Source: Lithospermum erythrorhizon
Lineage: Eukaryota; Streptophyta; Magnoliopsida; Boraginales; Boraginaceae
Reading direction: 5' to 3'
Length of the DNA: 64,000 nucleotides
NCBI GenBank assembly: GCA_019722365.1
Contig: JADFUC010002265.1
Location: forward strand, 1-64,000
Part shown: piece after piece, positions 34,401-47,936 of the stretch
Layout of the letters: each line of letters opens with the position of its first letter
Numbering within the stretch: the stretch's first letter is position 1
Program-made: the position numbers and the translations under genes
The notes under the pieces: model-generated
Told to the model about the DNA's origin: nothing
The model's database searches: none
What the model saw: only the letters and a program-made list of their open reading frames with translations

Positions 34401-37400
34401 ATACTCGAGCCGCCTTAGCTGATTTTCTCTTGATTGTAAATCAGCACAACAAAAAGATTCTCAGGGTTCCCCAGTTATATCTTCTAGTCCTGTTTCACAT
34501 CTCATATTCTCATCTTGACTAACCAATGGAAGATGAGAAAACCATCTTGGATACACAAATTATACCTCACAAACCACAGATTCCATTTTAGGTGTGTTTT
34601 ATGTTCCAACTAGCACGCAACCTGGAAAAACATTCCCAAGGGTAAACCATAGCCATCTTAGATTTTCTATTTGCCAAACAAGCTTAATATTGGAGTACCT
34701 AAGAGTTCAGCTCCCAAAAGAAGATGTTCCTTGATGGTTTGAATAGTCCCAATGAATCCTTTCAATACTTATCACATCACCATAGTATAGTAAAGGGTCC
34801 TTAAAACTAAATGGCTAAGCATATAGTTACAATCACACGGGGAAATATAGCTTTGGGCAAACGAAAAACCAAGTCTGTTTTTATGGCTTTACAAACTTCA
34901 AAACAGGTCATAGGTTTTCCCCTCTTCAACTATTCACACTTGAGATATGATGTACTACTCGTTTCCTCGTGGTTTCTATTCACATGGAAAATATTAATTT
35001 CATAGCATGCACACAAAACTGATGAAGGAGTACAATAATAGTATTGTTTAAAAATATAAACATAAAAGAAAAGAATGAAATTAATAAAACAATGGAAAAA
35101 AGACGAAGAAATATATTAGTAAACCTTGTCAGTACTTGTCTCAGAGATGAAAACAGAGCTCAGAGGGATGTCAAACGCGGAAGCAGCAATCTGAGCAACT
35201 TTAGTATGTAAACCTTGACCCATTTCCACACCCCCATGTGTGACTAACACAGTCCCATCTGTATAAACTTGAACAAGGGCGCCAGCCTGCAATAAGTAAT
35301 TAGTAGAGTTGGATGCAAAGAGAATCATAAATTACTGATATTGCAGCATGCTATATCATATTTCTAAAGCATTTTCAAAAATAACACCATATTAACACTG
35401 TCAGAGACTTGGCAAATCATTCACATTTCTAGTCTAAACATTAAGTGCATGTGTACAAGTGAGTATATGAACTGCTGATACATGCTCATATGCAATTGAA
35501 GGTCTACCAATAGGCAACATCCAATAAAATTAACCATAGAAACTTAAGAACACGTGCTCATACACAATGTAGCTCACTTGAAACAATATCATCTGAAGCC
35601 GAGAAAAGGAAGATGAAAATCAATGAAAGAATAGATATGGACTCATCTCCTCAAAATGACGTTACAGAGTATTTAACATACTTCTTTTTCAGGGAAAAAA
35701 TAAATAAAATAAATAACGGTAAGGAGAAACAATGAACAACTTTAGACTAGAGAAATGCCTGGTTCATAAACTTGGTCGTGAACGAGATGCCAAATTTTGT
35801 TGGAACCATAGCAATACCACGCTTCTTGTATCGGTTATGAAGGTTGAAAGTCTCAATTTCTTTGCGAGCTTTCTTTAACTCAGAAGATGACTTCAGCTCT
35901 TCCCATAAGCGATTCAGGGTACAATGTTCGATTTTTTGACCATAATGTAACACTGATCCTTCACCTTGAAAGTTGATTTCCTGGAATTATTTCCAGATTT
36001 GTTATCTAAAACTTTCTCTAAAGGGAGACCAATTTTCTAAGCCAGTAACGTAAAGAGCTTAGGAAACATCATTATGCCAATGAAAGAGGAGCATACCCTA
36101 ATTTCTTCTGGACTTGTCTTTAATTCCACTGCAATTCTATGGATCCAGTTTTCAGCAATTAGCATACCTTGTGGACCACCAAATCCTCGGAAAGCAGTAT
36201 TACTTGGAAAATTTGTGAAGCAGACCTTCCCATTGATTCTGACATTTGGAATATCGTAAACATTGTCTGAATGGAACATTGCACGCTCCATTATAGAAAG
36301 TGAGAGATCAAGTGAATTTCCAGCATTATTGTAAAGCTCAAGATCCAAAGCTAGCACCTTTCCATCCTCTTTGAAGCCAACCTACAATGATTTATTTTCT
36401 CCAAATCAAAAGGTCAATGTCTGAACATCTTAAAAGCTGGACAGCTCAATCAAGAAGGGAAACTGGAACAATGAAGAAAGTTGGGGTAGGCGTTAATCCA
36501 TAAGTTAGAGATTATATTCATATGAAGTCTCTTGGGAAGGGGGTATTTTAAAGCAGAAAATTCAACAAACAAAGTTGTGAAATTCTTCTAATACGAAGGA
36601 CACGACTTCTTTCGTCATTGCTTTGAAATTGAAAAGTTCATCTGTGTCATTAGAATATGAAAACAGACTATTCCAGGGATCAGCTCACTGAAGTTGAAAT
36701 AATTAATGATAGGTGATCTAAAAATCAATATTCCATCTGCTGCATATCTCCAATAAAATAACATGACTTACATGCTCAATTATGGACAAATTTAAATCCC
36801 ACCTTATATTTCCCAAGAAAGCTATGGCGTTGTCCAGTTATCATCATATCTATATCTCTGTCCAGTGTGATTTTTATAGGACGATTTAACAAGTAAGCTG
36901 GAACTGCTGCAGCACCGGCAAGAAATGCTGATCTTGTCTCTTTTCCCCCAAATCCACCACCAATTCTTTTCGTTTTGCAGACCACTTTAGACATTGGAAG
37001 ACCAAGAACATGAGACACATACTTCTGGTGCTTTTGTGGGGCCTGAAAATAAAATTTTCATTACAATAGTTCATAGTTGCACCACTTATAGGTGGCACAA
37101 GAATTTGTAGAAGTCAGCCCAAGTCATAACTCATAATAACAGAACTATGTTCAATTAAATAGAAGTGCGAAAGTCTAAATTTGATCATAAATGCTAGACA
37201 TTCTGAATGTGAAAACATATCATTGTACGAAAGTATAAGCCATACTAAACAGATAATGTTGTTATTTCAGAACTTGAAAGTCAACATATTCGAGGCGTAA
37301 AGAAACAAGGAGCTTCGCATACTTGAGTAGATGAGATCATTTGAACTTCATTGCCCCCATCCAATGTCCATATCAAAGTAGTATGTGGTTCCAAGTAGAA

Positions 37401-40400
37401 GTGCTCCTGACCACCAACACGAACCTCTCCCTCTATGATCTTGTCACACTGACCTGATTGGAAACAAAGTTCAACATTCCCTTTCTCCATAGACCTCTCT
37501 GAACTTGGATGAAAGCTATTAGCCTGTACAGCTTCCTCAATTGATAAGATTGCAGGAAGTTCTTCATAATCAACATGAACCTTTTTAGCAGCAATTTTTG
37601 CATTTTCATGCGTATCAGCTACTACCACCCCAATAACCTGCAGTAAGTAAGTAGCACAGTAAGATCAATATATAGTACATATTATCTGCACTTTCTGAAA
37701 GACTAAAAATCATAGCATGGTAATTCTTTTATCTGGAACTGTAAGTCTATACAAGGTTGAGCTCAAAAATCTGATTGTCATATGAAGAAGCAATCTTGAC
37801 TGTTAAGGTTTTTGGACATTATTAACTGCAGATGGCTCCATTTGGGAAATTCTGGTGACCAATGCTTCCTTTGTGGCTTACAAGAATTATAAGTCATTTC
37901 GACTGAATTACCATCTTAGTTGCATGAGTAGCTATAAAGATACAGTGATAAAAAGCATCTCACCTGACCAACACAAGTGACATATTCGGTAGCAAAAGTC
38001 TCCTCGTCTGCAACAACTGGCCCTGTGATATTGTTACCTGGCACATCCTTAGCGAAAAATATTCCTGCAAACCCTGGAGAGGACTTAGCTTCTGAATCAT
38101 CAATGGTAACTATCCTAGCATGAGGCTTTTTACTCAAAACAAGAGCAGCATGCAAGCTGTTGAGAGGCAATTGCACATCATCAGTGTACTCTGCTTCTCC
38201 TGTAACCTGAAGAATAAATAATAATCTTAAATGATGGTGTTGACATTAAATTATGTCTGGGGAAAACATATATGACGATCTTAAAAGTCAGATTTAGCTT
38301 AACCTACACAACACATGCAACTCAGCTGATATAAAGTTCACGAATTTGGGGCTGATTCTGCCTCCCAACTATCTATTGTAGTCCCAAATAATTCAAGATT
38401 TCTTTTGAATGATATTGAACAAAATATGCAAAATATTCAACAAACGAAATCCTACCTGAAGCGTTGCTGAAAGATGAACTTCAGGTGCTCCAACAGAACT
38501 TCCATGTTCCATGATCTCATATTCCTGACTGCCCATAAGAGACGGACGTTGAAATTCCTGTATTGCAGACAGATGAGATGCTGGAATCTTCTCGGGAAAA
38601 GACACCTGTCCCTCCATTTGCTGACAAACCCACAAGAAATACTTGAAGAAAAAACTAAGAATTAATGATTTCCGAAACTCAATCATTCCACCAGGAGAGT
38701 CATCCTTAAGTAAAATATCTTTCTTCAACACATCAAGAGCACCCAGCAGCAGCTCCTTGTTCCAAATCTTATCAATCAGAAAGTCTTTTGTCTTTACTGA
38801 AGGAAGCGAAACAGGAGCAACTCCCCCATAGACTATTGATGCATCTGAAACTATCCATTGTTCATTTCTCTTTTTAAGTTGCACACGCATGCCAGCATTG
38901 ACTATGGCAATATCATCATCCCTCCTGTGAGCTTGCTTAAATTCTTTCACAAACTCAAAAGGTTGATTCCAAGGCAAAAACACAGATAATAGCATTTCAT
39001 TAGCTGCCAAATCCACCTTACGATACCCTTTAAAGAATTTTTCTGCTAGGGTTTCTCTAACATTCCCCATGGTATCTATGATCTGGAACCTTGCTCTAGT
39101 AGACATCCAGAGAGGGTTCAAATCTGATATTGGACTGGCAGTGCAGATATTCCCACCAACAGATGCAACATTTCTTATCTGAGTACCGGCGAACCATTTT
39201 AGCTGCTCAATGATTGCTCGGCATGAAGATGTTTCATTAGTAGGGCGATCTTTAGAGACCTGCTTCAGTACTTTCATTAATTCTGATAGTTTAACTGCAG
39301 CACCTATCTCCAAGCCTTCATCCTTTATGCACAACTGGTTTAACTCAGGTATAAGCGCAATAGAAACCAGAACTGGATATTGTATTCTTTTAAGCCTCAT
39401 TTCTATACCCACTTCTGAGCTACCAACTATAAATTTTGTGTTTGGATGCCTAGCTTTTAGATCTAATACCTGCTGTAGCTTTGTGGGTCGGTACCACTTA
39501 AGCCCCTGAAATCCACTCAAACTCAGATAAGGCAATTTCCTAGACAAAAGCTCAGGTGGAAAGATGAACTCTTTCTCATTATAAGCAGTTCCATTAGTGT
39601 CACTGTATGAAATTGGTTTGTATTCCTGGCTGCATAATATCTTGCCTGTGTTACTGCTCTTTACCCCACAAGAACATGGTTTGCCAGTTGAAGGGCAAAT
39701 AATTTCTCCCTCAATTGAACCTTCTGAAGATTCAGTAGTGTACAAGGAATCATTTGTTTTAGCAAATACTCTAAATGCATCAACAATTGGTCTATAACCT
39801 GTGCATCTACACAAATTTCCAGCAAGACTTTCTTCTATTTGTTCTTCAGTTGGTGGTTCATGAGATGATCGTAACAATGCATACATGGACATGATAAAAC
39901 CAGGGGTGCAAAATCCACACTGCGATCCGTGAGAGCGGGCCAGTTGTTCCTGAAGAATATTAACAGCATATTATACACTGCTGATTTCAGTGGGACATCG
40001 ATGGCATAACACAAAGGAAGTACCTAAACAAGGTTACTTATCAGCAGAACAGTGGGACAAGAAAAGAAAATACATGTTTCTCATGAGGTCACCCTTGGAA
40101 ACAAATCTCTATAGAATCGCCACATCAACCAACGAGAAATTTGAATTTACATAATGCTTTTGATTGTAAATTTTTATAGTGCAATTGAGAATAAATGCTA
40201 CATTCATGAAACATTCGTTGATGGCCAGTTTCAACTTTGAACCAACTTTAAGTAAAAGCTAATATGGAGCCTCACTTCAATACTGTAACCAGCAATTGGA
40301 CGTTATGATCTTCAACTCCTTCAAATATTAAATGACATTGATGCATGAGTACTTTTTCTGTTTACGCCAGAAGGTTCATCAAAAGAAAAAGAGATAACAA

Positions 40401-43400
40401 GGGTGTTTAACAGCTTGTTTCAACTCAGCTATAAATAACTACATAACTAAAAAAAGGTTCTATGTCCAATGCGGACACAAACCTCCACCGTGAATATGCC
40501 AATCAAGCAAGAAGAAGTTGGCATTTCAGATATCCAAATAGTTCAGATTACTCGAAATGAATATACACTAAAGTTGTAGAAGTCTATAAATATAGTTATT
40601 TAAAGCTTGCTTAGTATGATGTTGGAGTTAATATTCTACACAACAACTGAGATAAAAATAAATATACAAAAAGATTGCTAAAAAGAAAATATAAACATAT
40701 GCATAAATATACCTGGACAGGATGCAAACCACTTTCATACTTCCAACTCTCCACCGTGATTACATGCATCCCTTCCACAGAATAAACTGGAGCCGAAGCA
40801 GGCATCGATTTACGGTGCCTATAGTTAATTTATTGCACGATAACTTGTTGTGATCTGAACCCATATCAGGCATCAGGGATTTTAATGTTGAAAATCAACA
40901 CTTGGGAGCCTTACGATACAATACATGAAGCTCCGGTGCAAGAGATATTACACAAACTAGTAGGCAAAAACTGAAGAATTATTCCCCTTCCCACCTCAAT
41001 CTAGCACATGCAGTTCTTAAACGATCAAGACTTTGAAGCGGACACTATTCATTATCTTGTGTACCCCTATCAATTATCTAAAGTAAACAGAGAAACAAGC
41101 TGCTTTCAGAAGAACATTGGGGATTCAGGATCATTAAAAAATAATATCAGGATACATTGAGTTCCACTGGAGGTATGACATATCCAATTCAAAATACACC
41201 ATTTCAGAAGACAAGATCATCAAAGTAATAGAAAAAATCATGCGCTCAAAGTGCCATTGCGCCAATATATGCATTACTATGCTCTGGAAAGAATATATTA
41301 GAATTTGGTTGTAATTAGATTTTATATTTTCTTCCATGAATCTCACGAATAAGTACGTCATGTTTTTATAGATATTCATCACACTGAGAAAGGAAACATA
41401 GAATATAATAAGGAATACGACACCACAACATTTTCAAAAGGTGATAACAATTGAAGTTCTGTTATTGTGATGTGGGGAAATATACATTCATGTAATGAAT
41501 AATTTAGAACTTACACCAGTCAAACCATTAAATTGCACGAAACTAAACACATAACGATAATTTGACAAGATGGTGTGTGCCTTGTTAGGAAAGAGAAGTT
41601 ACAACAATCAGCTTAGAAACAAGAGCATGCATAGACACCTTAAGAAAAAAGGAAACGAGAGCGCAAGGAAGAGAGGACAGAAGAAGGTGCCTTACACGCA
41701 TCTCTTCGAATTTTGATCAACATAAGAAACCATCACTGTGCAAGCCCCACAACCACCTTCACCACATCCCAGTTTAGTCCCAGTTAGGCCTATATCTGTA
41801 GTACCATTACGCGTTAGCATAACATTATCATAACACTAAGTTCCACAAGTACATAATTTATATAGGTGAGTTGATAAACTTATACCGTCACACGAAAAAC
41901 TTATACTTTATACTCCCTCCGTCTTGAAATAGTTGATTGTTTAAGAAAATTTATTGTTTTTTTTGCACTTGCTCGTATACTTTCTCAATAAAACTGTTTA
42001 TATTTGTTTAAAATTATTAACTCTATTATTCGGACTCCTCCTATTCTCACTTTCCATTTCTTGAGACGTTGGCTCTCCTTGAAAACGATAGAACTCTACG
42101 ATTATATCTCATAGTTTAGCAACATTAATAAAGTACTTTTAAGCTTAATGATCGAGTATTCTAAGATGAATAGAGCATTGGCATGCAGAGTCGAATACAT
42201 ACTATTTAAAAACTTTATACTAACTTATACTTCCTCCTTTCTTATATGAATGATATCCACTAAATAAGAATTTGTCAACTTGAGTATGAACTATCTGATC
42301 AAACAGTAAAGTGGCAACATATCCAAATTCCATTCCATATATGGAAGTTAACTAAAGAAAACAATGCTTACTTTTGCCTGCACCCAACGTATGTTGCTCA
42401 GTGGCGGAACTTAAATCAAAATTGAGGAGGGCCAAAAGCATTAAACTTATTTAGAGGGATTTTTTTCATTATTAGGGAGACCAATTGCTATATTTTGCCT
42501 AAAATTACTTATATTTGAAAGATAAACTCTAGAATTTTCAAAATTTTCAAAATTGAGGAGGCCGTTGCCTCCTTGGTCTCTTTTAAATTCCGCCACTAAT
42601 GTCGCTTATCTCAATTTTCTTGATAATATTCCATAAATTTCGATTTAACTAAAACTTTTTATTTAACAAAAGGTGAATCTACTTTAAGCTATAATCCATT
42701 TGTTTAGCTTTGTATTTATATCAAACGATCGATAAAATTAAATAATATACACTATATACTCTCATGTGATACATGTTACAGTGTTACATGTTACAGGTTA
42801 ATAATATGATATAAAAGGGTGATACTATATAAGTCGTAAAAGATTTCTACAAGCAATCGAAATTTTGATAAAGACATAATTACCCTTCATATTTTTTAAC
42901 ATAATATATAATTACGAAAATAGAAAATCATGATTAATAATTTTATTATTCATAGTTAATTGAAATAAACTATAGATGCTACAAAATATGATTAAAATTT
43001 TAGGAGTGTAAAAATATGAAAGCGACTTGTCACAAATATCTCGTCTAGTAATTTTTTACGATTGCGTATATCAGCTACGATATAAAAGGGTGCCGGAGTA
43101 TTAACAAGATTAATTTAGTACCGAGTATAAAATTTGAGTATTCTTAAATTGAACTATAGGTAGTAAAGTAAATAAGTGAAGTCCAACTAATAACAACTTA
43201 ATCCAAACATTTCAGAAAATTAAAAAAACAACCCTAAAAATTAAAAAGACCAAAGTACGATACTTAAAAATAATAGTTGTACCTCTAAGGTATTCAAGAA
43301 GAGTCAAGTGAGCCAAACCATCGGGCAAAACTTTACGAACACCGTTTATATATATAATCGCTTCATTTGATTGTCCCATCTCGATTTCTTCTTTTAATGA

Positions 43401-43406
43401 TCCCAT
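31470..43406 (-). CDS. XDH1: Xanthine dehydrogenase (molybdenum, FAD, 2x[2Fe-2S])
   Basis: Fourteen exons on the minus strand join in frame: 43406-43283, 41795-41696, 40818-40713, 39949-38456, 38206-37964, 37637-37323, 37042-36803, 36381-36097, 35980-35759, 35286-35125, 34252-34118, 33438-33202, 32378-32205, 31712-31470. Total 1359 residues, against about 1361 in Arabidopsis XDH1. The enzyme oxidises hypoxanthine and xanthine to uric acid in the cytosol, passing electrons through Fe-S centres and FAD to NAD+. Seen: Fe-S domain with C52, C57, C60 ([14 protein letters not shown]), C121/C124 and C157/C159; FAD domain ([28 protein letters not shown]); Mo domain with [34 protein letters not shown] and catalytic-Glu motif VGEPPFF. 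Oddities: expected C82 in exon 3 is Ala because of compensating indels, and intron 9 starts GC (CAG/GCATTT). Confidence 0.93.
35757..35758 (-). other. Non-canonical GC splice donor of XDH intron 9
   Basis: Exon 9 must end at MNQ (CAG, last base 35759) to join AGALVQV of exon 10 (from 35286, acceptor TTGCAG). The intron therefore begins GCATTT, not GT. No GT lies at a position that would keep the conserved FMNQAGALV junction. GC-AG introns are a known minor class in plants. Confidence 0.75.
40713..40818 (-). other. XDH exon 3 with compensating indels and a missing Fe-S cysteine
   Basis: The exon encodes [19 protein letters not shown] then [16 protein letters not shown]. The relic at 20.8 kb and the XDH family have [10 protein letters not shown] and [14 protein letters not shown] at these places. 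Against the relic, this exon has one lost base, then one gained base ten bases later, and a net loss of three bases further on. The frame survives but residues 77-83 are replaced, removing Cys82, the fourth ligand of one [2Fe-2S] cluster. Confidence 0.85.
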
Positions 43407-43985
43407 TTTTTTCCCTATATTAAAAAATCAATTTGATCGATGAGTTTATTAAGAATTTTGAAGTTTATCTACTGGAAATAGAAGTGAAATGATAAATGAT
43501 ATAGTAGGTGTAGATGTGAAAATGATTAGATTGACACGTTTCACGTGCATTTTTTTAAGTTTGATCATTTTTAGTAGCGTGAAATCGCCTTAACGTTCCT
43601 CCTCCTGATCCCGTTTCCTAATATTATGAAATGAACGCGCCATGCCTTTACCCAGCTTTTATTTTTAAAATTTTCTCTTTAACCACCCCTCTGCTCGATC
43701 TTTTACAGAAATGAACCCAATTTATGACGCTTGCATTTCCTGAAGACTCTAATTCTTTACAGCCTAAACTCATTTTAATTTTCAGACGCCCACGGATATG
43801 GGATTGTACAATACCGAAACTTCTTCCCCATTCTCAGCTCTTTAAGCAGTCGCATTTAAGCATGTACTCAGAGTTACCAATTTGTTAATGCTGCACGGCT
43901 AATTCTAGTTATTTTAGCTTTTTATTTAAGTAATGTCGAACTCTATCATTTAATTCATACACCGAAACTTACAACAGCCGAATAA
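43407..43985 (-). promoter_or_regulatory. Upstream region of XDH
   Basis: Holds the presumed 5'UTR and promoter of XDH on the minus strand. It is moderately AT-rich and free of recognisable repeats. No single TATA box stands out. It is followed upstream by a tandem repeat array. Confidence 0.4.
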
Positions 43986-45670
43986 AGCATGTACCTAAAT
44001 TGCATATTCTAATAATTACCTGAACACAAAAATAATATGCAATTAATATATTAATTATTTAGGATTAATAATTTAACTAATTAATATTTTATAAAACAAA
44101 AAAATTAAATATACAATTAACATAAATATTTAAATTCATGAAAAGTCATCCAATATATAAGATTCTAAACATTTATTTAACATTACTTTTTAACATTATA
44201 AATATGAAAAAATTTGATAAAAATATAAAATGACTCACTTTAACATTATTAACTTCAAAGATAAATAATAAAAAATAACATAAAATAACTAATAAAACAT
44301 TATAATTCATTAAAATTAATATAATAATTTGAAAATACGAGCACACACTTGAGTGCACAACTAAAATGTTTATTATACACTGATTTCTGGAACGAGTGTA
44401 CACGACGTGTGCCCAATTTTTTACCAATACACACTGCAAGTGTTGGATTTATAATTGCATATTCTAATAATTACCTAACACAAATAATTTCACAAATTAA
44501 TTATTAAAACAAAATATATTAATTATTTAGAACAATAATATAACTAATTAATGTTTACTCCCTCCAATCCACAAACATTGTCGTTTGACTTTTTCAAAAT
44601 TGAACTTTGACCATCAATTGATAATTATTCATTATATTAAAAAAATATACCTTATATAATCGATTTATTTTTAAAAATACTTTCATAATATTAAATTTTT
44701 AAATTTTTTAATAACATAGTTAAAGATTAATTGAAGATCAGAAATTTATCTCGATATGTGAGAAAGTCAATTAAATGGATCGGAGAGAGTACAAAAACAA
44801 AAACATAATTTTACATAAATATTTCCTTATAAAATTCATGAAACTAATCCATATATAAGATTCAAAATATGTTGAACATTACGTTAATATTATAAATATG
44901 GAAATTTGACAAAAATATAAACATTCACTTTAACATTATTAACTTCAAAGATAAACAATAACATAAATAAACAATAAAAATATTATAATTTATTAAAATT
45001 AAGATAATGATTTAAAATACAAAAACATGTCATCTCTTTGGTGGGGTACACAGTGGAGTGCGTAACAAAATATTTATTATAAATTTGTTTTTTAAAAGAG
45101 CGCTTCCACTTTTTTAACCAGCACATATTCTAATAATTATCTAACACAAATAATTTCATAAATTAATTACTCAAACAAATGACAATAATTTAACTAATTA
45201 ATGTGTATAAAACAAAAACAATACATTAACATAAGAAATTTACATAAGTCATTCACATAAATACTTAAATTCATGAAAGCTAACTCAATATATAAGATTC
45301 TAAATATGATGAACATTACTTTAACATTATAAACATGAAAAATTGAATAAAAACAAACATTCACTTTACATTAACTTCAAAGATAACAATAAAAAGTAAC
45401 ATAAATAACTAATAAAAATATTATAATTCAATAAAACTAAGATAATAATTTGAAAATATAAAAAATATGTCCAGCGTCTGGAGCACATGCCGAAGTGGAC
45501 AACTAAAATATTTATTATACGCTGGTTTTTGGACCGAGTGTACATGGCTTGTGCCGATTTGGTTGACTAGCACACAACCACACACTGCACGTACTGGCCT
45601 TATAATTGCATATTCTAATAATCACTTAAACACAAATAATTTCACAAATTGATTACCCAAACAAAATATA
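43986..45670. repeat. Tandem array of an AT-rich unit of about 430-490 bp
   Basis: GCATATTCTAATAATTACC-type starts recur at 44002, 44457, about 45122 and 45608. Each is followed by CACAAATAATTTCACAAATT, TTCATGAAA...CATATATAAGATTC, CTTTAACATTATTAACTTCAAAGATA and TTTATTATACACTG-like words in the same order. Subtracting the MITE nested in copy 2 gives a period of about 430-490 bp and about 3.7 copies. No conserved open frame. Confidence 0.8.
44558..44789. mobile_element. Stowaway-like MITE nested in the tandem array
   Basis: A 232-bp insert with TA on both sides (44556-44557, 44790-44791). It begins CTCCCTCCAATCCA and ends, read inward, CTCTCTCCGATCCA. This is the CTCCCTCC-type TIR of plant Stowaway elements. 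It is absent from the other copies of the array, so it inserted after amplification. Confidence 0.75.
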
Positions 45671-46154
45671 TAAAATTTCTAGCGAGCGTATATTGGGTAG
45701 CCTTAGAATTACTTTAAGTGTTTGTTTTAGACACTGGGAAGTACTTCAAGCAATAAAACATTTATTTAGTAACCATTTTTCTAGAGCATTTAAGGTATAC
45801 TGCTTAGCCATTCGAGTATGAAACGTGAACTCAAGTAGCTATTGTAGCATATTTCATACGCTTCTATGGGGTGGTAAATGGGCAAATCTCAACTCGAAAA
45901 GCAACACGTGGAAATATAGTTACCCATCGATATATGCCATATATCCATTCCCAACTCGTATGATTTAGTGTAAGAAATTTGTAGGGTCTCACTTCATATC
46001 CCTAAATGATTATTGAATTTGTTTTTCAATGATCAAAATTAATAGAGTTTAGTTTCTTAATTAATACATGTAACCTGATTTGAATCAAAATTGTCATGTT
46101 AATAATAAAGTATGATGAAAATATTATTATTTGATATTTTTATATAAAATAGTA

Positions 46155-46430
46155 TACGGTATATTTTGTCTGCTCACATAAAAATAATGTTCATTTGATA
46201 TAGTTTTTCTTCACATGAGTAATATTCAAAATTATTCGTCCTAAACCTTATCGACTTCAAAGTACTCACTAATGTTTGCTCCCTCCCTACCTATTGGATT
46301 TTGCGTATCCTAATAATGTTCACTAACTATTAAAAATAACATTCAACTTTAAAAACTGCAATAATAATTGGCAATATTAACAAATAAAAAATAATTTTAA
46401 AAACAATGAGAGTAAACAAATAACTTGAGT
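46155..46430. repeat. Dispersed repeat, copy 1 (partner at 59.2 kb)
   Basis: Matches 59222-59505 in the same orientation over about 280 bp: TGTTCATTTGATATAGTTT, CCTAATAATGTTCACTAACTA and CAATGAGAGTAAACAAATAA occur in both in order. No coding sequence; family unknown. 45671-46154 and 46431-46974 hold no recognisable gene. Confidence 0.7.
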
Positions 46431-46974
46431 AAAAGGCATCACAATTCTAGTGAATTCATTGAATCTGTTATGAATATAACTATGAACAATGTAAATAGGC
46501 AGAGAGAATAATAAACATGGAGGATAATATATTTTGTGTTGTATAAAATATAATGAGTGTCTATTTATAGGCTTCCAAGATACAATACATATGGTCATTA
46601 CTTGGTAAAAGTTATTGTCCAATATCTGCTAATCAATCTACCTCTACTCTTACCAGATAAAGATAACTCGTAGGCAAAGACATCCACATTATTTCCATAA
46701 TGTAATCACCACAATTTCGTAAACAGACAGAACATTACAAAATAATTCTGCTTCGACCAACCATCCTAGATTAAAGTAAAAAGGCGCCTCTTCATGTATC
46801 GATCGCTTATAACAACATCTATTCATGAAGCACCTTCCACCATTAGCCCACTCTCGACCATAGCTATTGAGTATCTAAAAAAAATGACCTTATCTCTATT
46901 TTCATAAGATAACAACACTATCGCATGACCACTTTTATACTTATCACCCAAGCCTGAACACCCTCATAAATATC

Positions 46975-47230
46975 ATTAGCCCCTAAATGTACAAAAGCTT
47001 TGGTAGATCGTCATGCCACCCATAAGAACTCCATATGTATTGAAGGCATTTACTATCTCTTCATATGTTTCCATCGTAGAGATAGTCCGTGGTCTCAATC
47101 TGTGCAATAAGCACGTTTAGTCAGCGCATATGTGAGAAGATATCGTGGGACATCCACTAAAAAGCACAAGAACTTTACAATCTATAGTTAACGCTCTCTT
47201 TCTTTTAGGTAATCTAGCTGTACCAAAGCA
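46975..47230 (-). repeat. Dispersed repeat with faint coding pattern, copy 1 (partner at 56.0 kb)
   Basis: Related to 55975-56215 in the same orientation (AGGCATTTA.TATCTCTT, CATCGTAG.GATAGT, TTTACAATCTATAG). On the minus strand both encode related words (ETYEEIVNAFNTYGVLMGG here, GGLMKEIINALGSYRVSMGD there), which suggests a common decayed protein. I do not recognise it. 47231-47936 holds nothing identifiable. Confidence 0.5.
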
Positions 47231-47936
47231 GTTGATGATTTGTAACAAAAAATCCGCAATAAAACCATTGTTGAAATGTCATAAAGTATGCTCTCCTGAT
47301 CTTTCCTCATTTTTGAAATGAACTCAAAGAGTCTCGGGAGGAAAAACCACGCTGCCTATAAGATATCGGGTCGACAACCATATATATTCACTTTATCGAC
47401 AACTTGCTATCAAAAAAATATCAATCCTATATCAAAGATTACCAAAGTACTAACTAATTAATAAAGCATTCACACACGCCCTATCACAAATTAATAGTTT
47501 TAGAACGGATCCCATGAGCTAACACGGTATCGTAGTTCGACATCGCCTCGATATACTATGTATCAATAATAGCATAATAATATAAATTCTATCAATTGCT
47601 TGAATATGAAATACAATATATTATCTTATTTATAGACACATTAAAGTTAAAATTAAAGTAGCATATTAAACCTAATATACATAAAACATCAAGCTCACAC
47701 TTCAATTTCAGATGAATTGCTTGTATTTAACTTTTATATATTTTTTCAGATAATACTAACAATGTAAATATTTTATCCAAAAGTTCAAAAAAATTATTTA
47801 AAATATTTTAAACTATATAACATTTATTTCAAAATATTTTTTTTTTAATTTTTAATTTAGTTAATGAAGTCAATATTTATATTAGTTATAATATTTTTAT
47901 TTATATAAATATCTTTTAGTATATACTCCCTCTCAA

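Noticed and set aside
41911..42240. Stowaway-like element in XDH intron 1 (ACTCCCTCCGTCTTG)
   Set aside because: Only one convincing end was found; the possible second end (CTTCCTCCTTTCTT) is in direct orientation, not inverted.
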